The notes under the pieces: generated by a model
Seen by the model: only the letters and a program-made list of their open reading frames with translations
Databases searched by the model: none
Told to the model about the DNA's origin: nothing
Assembly (NCBI GenBank): GCA_026392935.1
Contig: JAPLBE010000016.1
Coordinates: forward strand, 101,381-165,380
Reading direction: 5' to 3'
From: Actinomycetota bacterium
GTDB lineage: Bacteria; Actinomycetota; Actinomycetes; Nanopelagicales; Nanopelagicaceae
Length of the DNA: 64,000 nucleotides
In this document: one piece after another, positions 11,901 to 23,224 of the stretch
Numbering within the stretch: the stretch's first letter is position 1
Layout: every line of letters starts with the position of its first letter
Translations under genes and position numbers: made by a program

Positions 11901-12054
11901 GATTGATATAGAGGCAACGACTAACATCCTTGAAGAGATTGCCATCGGTATGGGAGCTGCCACATTTACTGCGCGTAAAAACGATATGTGCGGTAAGTGC
12001 AAAGTGAAACCTTCGTGTCCGTTGTATCTCGAAGGTAAGGCGGTGCATCAATGA
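8986..12054 (+). CDS. adnA: AdnA-like helicase-nuclease (UvrD/Rep helicase plus PD-(D/E)XK nuclease with Fe-S cysteines)
   Basis: Walker A GATGTGKTS; DEFQESDP; IIDFKTGKK nuclease motif; C-terminal MCGKCKVKPSCPLY cysteines; overlaps a second helicase-nuclease. Confidence 0.82.
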   Translation: MSKNPSTQLRLVRGAVEGFSLSLSDQQRLCVEHRGSPLIITGATGTGKTSVLIEAALSRISAGQKPDSILILTYGRDRASEIRDAIVTRSEKTAYEPLARTFHSLAYSILKMRTSDDYREIVLLSGAEQEMYISDLLKGDIQDGYRSWHTDLHRSPQSLGEPLETQGFVRELRDLIMRANERGITPDQLAERGHQLGEKYWPGAADFWKRYLGSMTLQEISAGDAKVRIDPSEIINTAINYLRANQDLLTELRKRFTTIIVDEFQESDPAQRTLLSLLTGSDLIIVADTASAVGRFRGADPEGVSAVLDSYLAAGAKKIELTENFRGTPVVSTARLTSESEEAQYIAYQFKRAHLMQGIPYSQMAVIVRSHGQTASAIRRAFSQVSIPTAGDIEALANNAAIAPFLLLARVATGAQPLNLETAEKLLTAEFGGATSVSLRRTRAALLAARDEAQDKRSGTQLIIDAILTGDIAIEDSAELMRVYALLAAAKKSIAKKTATIHDLLWVIWNTAETSDGIKLSDAWRDAALRGGARGAAADRDLDAMIQLFDTAARHIERFPGAKPNSFLAEIEKETIVSDLITARGVRPDVIEILTVHSAKGRQWQHVAVAGVQEGAWPNLKQRSSLLGAERLVERVRHGDDLAQVALDMIAASSLAEDEARLFHVATTRARQSLLVTAISREDATPSIFFEDLAESLHATDSVVEVPRPLTASALVATLRREVHLSSNKDAASLLKTLSSNGIHVATPSNWLGSAPMTTDAPVIDAGALVPVSPSGAENFTECGLKWFLEKSGGTDGDSTAQLLGSVIHEFARLKVEEPGITDEQLQSKLIDSWSLIDDSQGWISSAALARAKKMLERFSVFHSKSLSDNNRTVAGVEKSFEITVGRALIRGNVDRIEVDSDGKHYIIDFKTGKKEISGDDAKTNLQLACYQLGVVLDGFEEKLKSTEVLGAQLVYLASKNKSYSTREQDPLIDIEATTNILEEIAIGMGAATFTARKNDMCGKCKVKPSCPLYLEGKAVHQ

Positions 12055-15000
12055 GCGCCATCAACGAAAAGTATTCACCAGACCAAGTCGCCCAGATGAT
12101 TATCTCGATAGATCCAACGTTTCACCTTCCATCCGATGAACAACGCCCCATTATTTCGATTCACGATAATCCTCTCGAACCTGCTGTAGTAATCGCAGGA
12201 GCAGGGTCAGGAAAGACTGAGACAATGGCTGCAAGAGTTCTCTATCTTGTTGCTAATGAGATTGCGCGCCCGGATCAAATTCTCGGCCTGACATTTACTC
12301 GCAAAGCTGCTGGCGAACTCAATACTCGAATTCGTAAGCGTTTACGCCAGTTTCAGCAGGCGCAAGATAAAGCAGGCATCCCAAGAACTTTCACTAGCCT
12401 TGATACAGCGGTAACTACTTATCATTCCTACGCTGGGCGCTTACTCAGCGAACATGCCATTCGATATGGCATCGATGCTGATGTTCAACCACTTGGCGAA
12501 GCAGCGCTCTGGATGTCTGCAAATAAGTTGGTACGCGAATGGGATGACGGAATCTTTGCAACAACTGATGCAGCAAGCACGGTTGTCAACGATTTATTGG
12601 GACTTACCTCAATGGTTCTCGAACATCGTGTCACAGTAGATCAAATCCGTAGCGCAGATGAAAAAGTGCTGCACGAGCTCATGCAGATGACCGGCGCAAC
12701 AAATAAAGAGACTCGCAAGGTTGGAAAAGTTCTTAATCAGAGAATTGCAATGTTACCCATGATGGAAGCATTCCTTGAAGCACGTCGCCAATCAGGTGAA
12801 CTATCTTTCGATGACCAGATTTCTTTGGCGGCAGATATATCAGTGAACTTCCCTGATGTCGGAATTCTAGAGCGGGCTAAATATCCAGTTGTTTTACTTG
12901 ATGAGTATCAAGATACGTCGCAATCACAAGTCAGGTTGTTATCGTCCCTCTTTGGAAATGGTCATCCAGTCACAGCCGTCGGAGATCCATGCCAGTCGAT
13001 TTACACATGGCGCGGTGCATCTTCTGGAACAATCAGTGCTTTCAATAAAAACTTTCCCAAGGCCGAAAGTTCGACTGGAAAGAGCGTATACGAACTTCTG
13101 ACTACATACCGAAACGATGAAGCCATTCTTACTTTGGCTAATGAAATTTCTGCAGATGTCCGTAAAGATGAAGGCATAACGGTTGCAGCGCTGAAGCCAC
13201 GCAAAGGCGCAGGCAAGGGTGATCTCAGCTGTGGTGCATTTGAAAATCTTGAAGGCGAAGCAACTGCAATCGCTGAATACTTTGCTCCACTCTGGAATAA
13301 CCCTGATCGCATAAAGCCAGGAACAAAAGTTCCTAAAACTTTCGCAGTCCTGGTTCGCAAAAGAGCACAGATAGCGCTGATTCAAGAGGCATTGGCAAAG
13401 GCTGGAATACCCTCTGAAGTCCTTGGTTTAGGCGGACTTGTGCATGTTCCAGAGATCGCAGATGTAGTTGCCATGCTTAAAGTCATCAACAATCCCGATG
13501 CAGGTGCATCGCTGATGCGCCATCTAACTGGCCCTCGCATCAACTTAGGCCCACGCGATATTGCCGCGCTAGGTCGTTATGCGCGCTCACGTTCTGAATC
13601 TCTTTCATCGGATAGCCGCAGTATCGTCAAAAATATTGTTGCAGGGAATCCGCAATCAGCAGAAGCTGATGATCAATTCATCGGAAGCGTCATTGACGCA
13701 CTTGATGAGATTGAAAAATGCGACGCTTCGAAATTTAGTAGCGCTGGGTTCCAGCGACTATCTGCATTTGCATCCGACCTGCGCCGTCTTCGCTCGCGTG
13801 CATCTGCCCCCATTACAGATTTGATTGTGGACATAGAGCGCTATCTCAGCGTAGAGACTGAAGTCATGTTGCGAGATGGTGGCACACATGGTCGTCGCCA
13901 CCTCGATCGCTTTATGGATGAAGCAGCAAAGTTCGCGCGAAATGGTGGAACTCTCTCTGCCTTCTTGCAGTGGCTCGATGTTGCAAGTGAAGAAGAAGGT
14001 GGACTAAAGGCTGGTGCACCAGAAGTCGATGCCACTGTTGTGCAAATTCTTACTATCCATATGTCTAAGGGCGCTGAATGGGATGTGGTTGCAGTTCCAG
14101 GTCTTGCTCAAGGAAACTTCCCGGGCGCAAATGCATCTGATCCAGATAACTGGATTACTAACGAACGACATATCCCATTTTCGCTTCGCGGTGATAGCGA
14201 TATTTTGCCAAACTTTTCGTGGAACGCGGCTACAACAAATGCTCAAGCCAAAGCGCGTATCGATGAATTTGCCCAAGAGTGCGTTGATTTCAAAATGCGC
14301 GAAGAGATTCGACTCGGTTATGTTGCAATGACTCGAGCACGTACACATCTCTTCTGTTCTACATCATTCTGGCGTGATGGTGTAAAGCCAGTTCCAGTTT
14401 CTGTTTTGTATGAGAAAGTCCACGCGGTTGCATCCGCTGTGGGCAGTGTGATTTCAGCTGCTATTGCGCCGGCCAGCACTGATCGCAATCCAGCAGAAGA
14501 CATCGAAATTACTTCGCAATGGCCCAGAGATCCACTCGGAGATCGACGTGCTGATTTCGATCGCACCGTCGCACTCGTGCAATCCGCACACCCGCTAGAT
14601 CTTGATGCACCAGCTCCAGAAGAACTCCGTGAATTCATTGATGATGCACGTGCAATTATTTCTGAATTCCAAGAATTTCGTTTAGGTGCCGCAGAAGTAC
14701 ATCTTCCCGCACGCCTGTCGACATCAACGTTAATTGCGTTGCATGAAAATCCTGCTGAGCTTGCACGAAGTATTCGACGCCCGATGCCACGGGCAATGGA
14801 TGAATTCTCTCATCGCGGTACCGCGTTCCACCTTTGGATAGAGAACCATTTCAATGCAAAAACACTCTTCGATGATGAAGAATTTGATCTTCTTACTCCG
14901 CTAGAAGATGATCAGAAACTCGAAGATCTGAAGAAAAAGTGGCTGGCATCCGATTGGGCTTCACTAGAGCCACATGCAGTTGAAGTCCCATTCGAAACAG

Positions 15001-15272
15001 TTATTGCTGGAGTTCTGGTTCGCGGTCGAATTGATGCAGTCTATAAAACTGAGACTGGATTTGAAGTTGTTGACTGGAAGACCGGTTCTAAAATTCTTGG
15101 TGAATCCTCTGCCGTGCAACTTGCGGTCTATCGATTAGCCTGGGCAAAACTTCAGAGTATTCCTGTAGCAAAAGTATCTGCTGCATTTCATTATGTGCCA
15201 ACAAATAAAACAGACCGGCGAGCTGATCTTCTCAGTGAAGAACAACTCGCCGATCTGTTATTGCTGAAGTAA
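12051..15272 (+). CDS. adnB: AdnB-like helicase-nuclease
   Basis: AGAGSGKTETMAARVLYL; LDEYQDTSQ; TIHMSKGAEWDVV; EVVDWKTGS nuclease motif; 4-nt overlap with adnA. Confidence 0.85.
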   Translation: MSAINEKYSPDQVAQMIISIDPTFHLPSDEQRPIISIHDNPLEPAVVIAGAGSGKTETMAARVLYLVANEIARPDQILGLTFTRKAAGELNTRIRKRLRQFQQAQDKAGIPRTFTSLDTAVTTYHSYAGRLLSEHAIRYGIDADVQPLGEAALWMSANKLVREWDDGIFATTDAASTVVNDLLGLTSMVLEHRVTVDQIRSADEKVLHELMQMTGATNKETRKVGKVLNQRIAMLPMMEAFLEARRQSGELSFDDQISLAADISVNFPDVGILERAKYPVVLLDEYQDTSQSQVRLLSSLFGNGHPVTAVGDPCQSIYTWRGASSGTISAFNKNFPKAESSTGKSVYELLTTYRNDEAILTLANEISADVRKDEGITVAALKPRKGAGKGDLSCGAFENLEGEATAIAEYFAPLWNNPDRIKPGTKVPKTFAVLVRKRAQIALIQEALAKAGIPSEVLGLGGLVHVPEIADVVAMLKVINNPDAGASLMRHLTGPRINLGPRDIAALGRYARSRSESLSSDSRSIVKNIVAGNPQSAEADDQFIGSVIDALDEIEKCDASKFSSAGFQRLSAFASDLRRLRSRASAPITDLIVDIERYLSVETEVMLRDGGTHGRRHLDRFMDEAAKFARNGGTLSAFLQWLDVASEEEGGLKAGAPEVDATVVQILTIHMSKGAEWDVVAVPGLAQGNFPGANASDPDNWITNERHIPFSLRGDSDILPNFSWNAATTNAQAKARIDEFAQECVDFKMREEIRLGYVAMTRARTHLFCSTSFWRDGVKPVPVSVLYEKVHAVASAVGSVISAAIAPASTDRNPAEDIEITSQWPRDPLGDRRADFDRTVALVQSAHPLDLDAPAPEELREFIDDARAIISEFQEFRLGAAEVHLPARLSTSTLIALHENPAELARSIRRPMPRAMDEFSHRGTAFHLWIENHFNAKTLFDDEEFDLLTPLEDDQKLEDLKKKWLASDWASLEPHAVEVPFETVIAGVLVRGRIDAVYKTETGFEVVDWKTGSKILGESSAVQLAVYRLAWAKLQSIPVAKVSAAFHYVPTNKTDRRADLLSEEQLADLLLLK
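15209..15259 (-). terminator. Intrinsic terminator for katG embedded in the 3' end of adnB
   Basis: Minus strand AACAGATCGGCGAGTT-(19 nt with inner TCTTC/GAAGA)-AGCTCGCCGGTCTGTT followed by TTATTTGTT; 24 bp downstream of the katG stop. Confidence 0.65.
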
Positions 15273-15282
15273 TTAGCTCCTC

Positions 15283-18353
<3,071 letters not shown>

Positions 18354-18378
18354 CCCCACAGACTAGTAACCTGCACCT

Positions 18379-19308
18379 GTGAGCGCGATAAATCAGCATC
18401 CTTCCCGCATAGATCGCGCTGGAGATTTGCGTACGAATCAAAATACTTTGGATCAGTTGTGGAACCAAGCACGAATCCTGCAGATATCGGAAGGACGAAT
18501 AGCAGCTACAGGAACGCAACTCGCTTACATTTCTGCCGCAGATGCTGCGCAGTTGATTGCGACGGGGCGTTTTTCAGAGGGCAGTAGATATTTTCTGGGA
18601 TTAGATATTGAAAGTCGAACACCATTTTTTGCATGGGATACACAGTGGGTTAAGACCCTGAGTGATGAAGAGAAAAGTGAAGGCTTCTCAACAGTTCGAG
18701 AAATTGGTGCGCAACTTTCAGAGCAAGAGTTAGAGCTTTCGCTGCACGCAATTGCTTTAAGTAATTGGCATAGCGCGCACCCGCGATGTCCACGTTGTGG
18801 TGGTGCGACAAAAGTTGATCTCGGCGGAGCGGCACGTTTATGCGAAACAGATCAGAGTCAGCATCATCCGCGCACTGATTCAGCTGTCATAGTTCTTGTG
18901 AAAGATCGTAGCGATCGCATTTTGCTAGGACACCAACCGGTATGGCCAGAGGGACGATTCTCAACATTTGCTGGCTTCTTAGAACCTGGTGAAACTTTTG
19001 AACAATGTGTATCCCGTGAAATTTTCGAAGAGTCAGCGGTGACCGTGAGCGAGATTAAGTATTTAGGTTCGCAACCGTGGCCGTTTCCAGCAAGCATCAT
19101 GATTTCTTTTGAAGCAGTGACAGATAATCCAGAGGATGCTCGCGGTGATGGTCAAGAAATTACCGAAGTTAAATGGTTTAGCCGCGCAGAATTATTAGCT
19201 GCAGCTAAAGATAAATCACTTTTACTACCACCATCTATATCTGTTGCTCGCAAAATGATTGAACGTTGGCTTGGTGAAAGCGCCCCCGGCGGAGAAACAT
19301 GGCGGTAG
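18379..19308 (+). CDS. nudC: NAD+ diphosphatase (Nudix)
   Basis: Zn ribbon CPRCGG; Nudix box GFLEPGETFEQCVSREIFEESAV; SQPWPFPASIM NudC signature. Confidence 0.92.
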   Translation: MSAINQHPSRIDRAGDLRTNQNTLDQLWNQARILQISEGRIAATGTQLAYISAADAAQLIATGRFSEGSRYFLGLDIESRTPFFAWDTQWVKTLSDEEKSEGFSTVREIGAQLSEQELELSLHAIALSNWHSAHPRCPRCGGATKVDLGGAARLCETDQSQHHPRTDSAVIVLVKDRSDRILLGHQPVWPEGRFSTFAGFLEPGETFEQCVSREIFEESAVTVSEIKYLGSQPWPFPASIMISFEAVTDNPEDARGDGQEITEVKWFSRAELLAAAKDKSLLLPPSISVARKMIERWLGESAPGGETWR

Positions 19309-19312
19309 ATCT

Positions 19313-20968
19313 GTGGCAGTAGAAGATTCCATTCTTGCCGCACTCGATTCTGAACAACGCGCAGTGGCGCTGGCTACACGCGGACCTGTCTGTGTTATTG
19401 CTGGAGCAGGTACTGGAAAAACTCGCGCAATCACCCATCGCATTGCTTATGCAGCAGCTATCGGCACAATGGATCCGCAAAAGGTTTTGGCACTCACATT
19501 CACAGCAAAAGCTGCAGGCGAGATGCGTGCCCGACTTCGCACACTGGGTGTTCCTACCGTTGCCGCGCGCACAATTCACTCAGCAGCGCTAAAGCAACTG
19601 CTTTACTTCTGGCCATCAGTATTTGGAGGCCGAACTCCAGACTTAATTACAACAAAGACCGGATTTCTCTCAGAGGCGATAAACCGCGCAGGGCTTAGCG
19701 AATCATTGCGTGCAACTAATCGAGAACTGATGAGAGACATTGCTTCAGAAATTGAATGGGCAAAAGTTTCACAAGTGGCACCGACAGATTATGTAGATCA
19801 AGTTGGCCGTCGCATGCAAAAACCGCGTGTTCTGCCAGAGCAGATGGTTCAGATCTACACAGCATATGAATCGATTAAGAAACAAGAACTTGCCATCGAT
19901 TTTGAAGATGTGTTACTTCTCTGTTCAGCAATGCTTGAACAAGAGCGAGAGGTCCGCGAGCGAGTGCAAGATCAATATAGATATTTCACCATCGATGAAT
20001 ACCAGGACATTTCTCCTATTCAACAACGTTTAATAAATGCTTGGCTTGGAACGCGAAAAGATATCTGCGTTGTTGGAGATCCTGCACAAACGATTTATTC
20101 ATTTGCTGGTGCAACACCAGTCTTCCTCAACTCCTTTACTCAAAGATTTCCTGAAGCCCAAGTAATTCGTCTGACAACTGGATACCGATCAACTCCCGAA
20201 ATTACCTTTGCAGCGAATGCTCTTCTACGCTCTGCCACGATGGGACAAGAACTCGTTGCATTTAATACTCATGGCTCGAAACCCGTAGTTACCGGTTATT
20301 CTGATGAGAGCGCTGAGATAAGCGGTGTTATGAAAGAAATTAATGAGCTACTAAGCACCGGTACTCAACCTCAAGAGATTGCAATTTTGGCTCGAACAAA
20401 TGCCCAATTAAAGGGCGCCGAAAAGGCGATGCTTGCGCAGAACATCCCTTATCAAGTTCGCAACACTGAGCGATTTTTTGAGCGCAGAGAGATTCGCGAT
20501 TTTCTTAAACAAGTTCGCCAAGCATCTGTTATTCCGGCAGAGGGCCAAGGGTGGATCGATGAATTGCGTTCCATTGCGCAGCCGTATCTAACGGGCGAAG
20601 CAATTGATGGAATTGCCGCACTCTTACATTTAGCCCGTGAGTTAGATGCAGATGATAATTTTTCACCGAAAACTCTGCGCGGATATCTTCGTGAAGTCGA
20701 AGATCGCGTGCAGCAAAACAATCCACCAACAATGCCTGTGGTTACTCTTGCAACTCTGCATGCTGCAAAGGGACTTGAATGGGATCGCGTATTTCTTATC
20801 GGCGCCTCAGAGGGCCAACTTCCGCTGACCAACAGCGCAGGCGAAGCTGTAGTCGATGAGGAGCGCAGGCTCTTTTACGTGGGAATTACGCGTGCCAAGG
20901 CTGATCTTCATATCTCGTATAGGGGAAATCCGAGCTCATTCCTGCGTGAAGCCAGCCTCCTGGCCTAG
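19313..20968 (+). CDS. uvrD2: UvrD2-type superfamily I DNA helicase, lacking an HRDC-type C-terminus
   Basis: IAGAGTGKTRAITHRI; DEYQDISPIQQRL; TLHAAKGLEWDRVFLIG; nudC-uvrD2-whiB7 order as in mycobacteria; start placed at GTG 19313. Confidence 0.85.
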   Translation: MAVEDSILAALDSEQRAVALATRGPVCVIAGAGTGKTRAITHRIAYAAAIGTMDPQKVLALTFTAKAAGEMRARLRTLGVPTVAARTIHSAALKQLLYFWPSVFGGRTPDLITTKTGFLSEAINRAGLSESLRATNRELMRDIASEIEWAKVSQVAPTDYVDQVGRRMQKPRVLPEQMVQIYTAYESIKKQELAIDFEDVLLLCSAMLEQEREVRERVQDQYRYFTIDEYQDISPIQQRLINAWLGTRKDICVVGDPAQTIYSFAGATPVFLNSFTQRFPEAQVIRLTTGYRSTPEITFAANALLRSATMGQELVAFNTHGSKPVVTGYSDESAEISGVMKEINELLSTGTQPQEIAILARTNAQLKGAEKAMLAQNIPYQVRNTERFFERREIRDFLKQVRQASVIPAEGQGWIDELRSIAQPYLTGEAIDGIAALLHLARELDADDNFSPKTLRGYLREVEDRVQQNNPPTMPVVTLATLHAAKGLEWDRVFLIGASEGQLPLTNSAGEAVVDEERRLFYVGITRAKADLHISYRGNPSSFLREASLLA

Positions 20969-20981
20969 ATAATTAATTGGG

Positions 20982-21011
20982 TTGCATCTTCATATCGTCA
21001 TCGCGTACCCT
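20982..21011 (+). promoter_or_regulatory. Candidate sigma-A/WhiB7-type promoter of the whiB7 leader
   Basis: TTGCAT (20982-20987), 18-nt spacer, TACCCT (21006-21011), with AT-rich taattaatt immediately upstream of the -35. Confidence 0.5.
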
Positions 21012-21052
21012 TTTACTCCGGACAAAAGTCCACGTACAAAGAAGGGGTTGAA

Positions 21053-21202
21053 ATGAACGCAATATTCACTTCAACAATCACAGCAGGCGCACGCGCTGCT
21101 GTTCCTTCTCATGCTCATACAACCTCAAAAACTGCTGCTAAGCGCTGGTTCTACGCCAACTTTTATGCAGTGGATGAGGCCACGGGAGCACTAATCGGCT
21201 AA
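21053..21202 (+). CDS. 49-aa upstream ORF (leader peptide) of whiB7
   Basis: MNAIFTSTITAGARAAVPSHAHTTSKTAAKRWFYANFYAVDEATGALIG*, preceded by GAAGGGG; missing from the ORF track because of its length. Confidence 0.7.
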   Translation: MNAIFTSTITAGARAAVPSHAHTTSKTAAKRWFYANFYAVDEATGALIG

Positions 21203-21219
21203 TACCGAATACGACCCAC

Positions 21220-21260
21220 AAGGGCCTCAAATCCACAAAGGATTTGTAGGTCCTTTTTTA
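21220..21260 (+). terminator. Intrinsic terminator/attenuator between the uORF and whiB7
   Basis: AAGGGCCTCAAATCC-ACAAA-GGATTTGTAGGTCCTTTTTTTA: 15-bp stem with one bulged T and one G-T pair, followed by a T tract. Confidence 0.85.
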
Positions 21261-21324
21261 TTTCCATAAAACCAACCAAAAAAAGAAGAAAGTAAGATCA
21301 CACAAGAGAGAAGAGGTGAGGACT

Positions 21325-21681
21325 ATGACAGTTCTCTTCAGCGAATTACAGATTCCAGGCTGGGCAGATAGCGGCAAGAAGATTGGCCTTAACGATGTGA
21401 CGTTCACATACGACAACGCCAAGGCCTTTACCCTGCCATGCCATGTTGCTGACCCTGAACTCTTCTACTCTGAAACAGATCAGGGAATTGCAGAAGCGAA
21501 AGCTCTCTGCAGTCAGTGCCCTGTGCGCAACAAGTGTCTTGATGGTGCGCTCTCACGCCAAGAACCGTGTGGAGTGTGGGGAGGCCAACTCATTGAAGAT
21601 GGCGTCATCATCGAACGTAAGCGCCGCGCTGGCAGACCACCTCGTCAGGTGATTGCAGCTGCACGCATGCTTGAGGAGTAA
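21325..21681 (+). CDS. whiB7: WhiB-family Fe-S transcriptional regulator, WhiB7/WblC type
   Basis: LPCHVADPELF...CSQCPVRNKC...GVWGGQLIEDG and C-terminal AT-hook-like RRAGRPPRQ diagnostic of WhiB7; adjacent to uvrD2. Confidence 0.88.
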   Translation: MTVLFSELQIPGWADSGKKIGLNDVTFTYDNAKAFTLPCHVADPELFYSETDQGIAEAKALCSQCPVRNKCLDGALSRQEPCGVWGGQLIEDGVIIERKRRAGRPPRQVIAAARMLEE

Positions 21682-21685
21682 GTAG

Positions 21686-22804
21686 TTAGAAGGCACATCC
21701 ACATAAGGGGTGGCGAGGAATCGCGATAGTTTGTGGGTGCGCTAAGAATTGGTAGTCAATGGTTATTACATTGCCTACCAATTCTGCTTTCTGCGCACCT
21801 GTAGTTAAGCCATCGATGTAACTGAGAATCTGCGAAGCAGCCAGGGCTGCAACATAGTGGGCTGCAATTTGTGGGTATTCCCGCTGGTTATTGTGAGTAA
21901 TTTCCAAAGTCTCTTCAATGCCATTGTGATCATTGAAAAACAGAGTTGCGCACCGTACGCATGGTGAGTTTCCAGGAATAACGAGCGGGCCGATGTGAGC
22001 AGTATCTGCACGCGGAGATGGAATATAAAGAAAATTCTGGTGAGTACTCATCCAGAGTGAGAGTTTCTCTGGTTCCACGTCTCCACAATGAACCCGCAAG
22101 TCAACATGTAATGATTGTGCCAAATAGTCATATTCACGTTCTAAAGGAAAGAGTGATAATTCTTTTCGTAGTGCCTCAGAATGGCTATTGAAATCTTTTC
22201 CGAACTCTGATGGAAGCAGAGTTCCTACACCGATATCAAGATCGCCAATTGTCAGTGCTAGGCCACGTGAATTAGGAGTAAATCGAGTGTGAGTTACTCC
22301 GCTTAATAGGAGTAGTGAGTAGAGAATAGTTGTTACTCGATTTCGCCCTGAGAGTTCGACTAGATAATTCTGGCGAGCGCTTAAGATTTCAACCCCCGAA
22401 TCATTAACGCCATCTATCCAATTCGTTTGGTGTAGTTCAGGATTACTTCGCCGTTGCAGTTGGAGAAAACTTGCGTCCGCAAAATTCTTAACATTTCTTG
22501 AAACCCTAGTATCAATTTTTGAAACGAATCGGGGAGAGACTTTTAGAGAGTTCTGAGTTGTATCAATTAATTGAAGAGCCTCGAGCTCCTGCATCATCTC
22601 CCACAAAATTTGAGAATCCAGGTCTGCGGTGGCGAGAATTACGGAACTTGATTTGCCCGCCAATAACTGCAGAGCGATAAATTTACGCTCTTGAGTGTGG
22701 ATGCGAATGAATTTTTCGAGAGTGCCCGATTTGAGTATTCCAAGTAGATATTCGCTTGAATTTTTACGTGAATAAAGTTCGACGCCATCTTTGATTCGCT
22801 TCAT
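21686..22804 (-). CDS. ThiF/E1-like, TOMM cyclodehydratase (leader-peptide-binding) related protein
   Basis: HIGPLVIPGNSPCVRCATL...YVAALAASQILSYIDG...HPLCGCAF, typical of the cyclodehydratase C/ThiF-like family. Confidence 0.65.
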   Translation of the reverse strand: MKRIKDGVELYSRKNSSEYLLGILKSGTLEKFIRIHTQERKFIALQLLAGKSSSVILATADLDSQILWEMMQELEALQLIDTTQNSLKVSPRFVSKIDTRVSRNVKNFADASFLQLQRRSNPELHQTNWIDGVNDSGVEILSARQNYLVELSGRNRVTTILYSLLLLSGVTHTRFTPNSRGLALTIGDLDIGVGTLLPSEFGKDFNSHSEALRKELSLFPLEREYDYLAQSLHVDLRVHCGDVEPEKLSLWMSTHQNFLYIPSPRADTAHIGPLVIPGNSPCVRCATLFFNDHNGIEETLEITHNNQREYPQIAAHYVAALAASQILSYIDGLTTGAQKAELVGNVITIDYQFLAHPQTIAIPRHPLCGCAF

Positions 22805-22913
22805 AGCGGGAAAGGATGCTCACTTCAGTGAGAACAGCTGTGACGCCGATAAAGAACATGTGCGAAGGAGTTGCAGAAATGAACGATCGGTATTCGAGCA
22901 GGCACACAAAGAA

Positions 22914-22943
22914 ATAACCCCCGCTCAAGTGAGCGAGGGTTAT
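22914..22943 (-). terminator. Intrinsic terminator downstream of the DUF5679-like gene
   Basis: Minus strand ATAACCCTCGCTC-ACTT-GAGCGGGGGTTAT followed by TTCTTTG. Confidence 0.65.
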
Positions 22944-22959
22944 AACTACGTCTGGTTGC

Positions 22960-23130
22960 TTATTCTGGCTTCTTGCCAAGAATGCGATTTACCTTGGTGC
23001 CACACACTGGGCAGATGCCCTGTGCCATGCGACGACCAGAGTCTGAGATCTTTACAGTTCCCTCGAAATCACGCTTCTCTTTGCATTTCACGCAGTAAGC
23101 GTCACCCTTGTATGTCTCTACCTCTGCCAT
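22960..23130 (-). CDS. Small zinc-ribbon protein (DUF5679)
   Basis: MAEVETYKGDAYCVKCKEKRDFEG...CPVCGTKVNRILG; two CxxC motifs. Confidence 0.8.
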   Translation of the reverse strand: MAEVETYKGDAYCVKCKEKRDFEGTVKISDSGRRMAQGICPVCGTKVNRILGKKPE

Positions 23131-23224
23131 TTTTGCCTCCGTTCGACCCATGAGCTAGGCGCCATGCGTACTGGTTAAAACCATACTCTGCGCCACGCTC
23201 AAAATACCGTTTCTACACGGGGGA

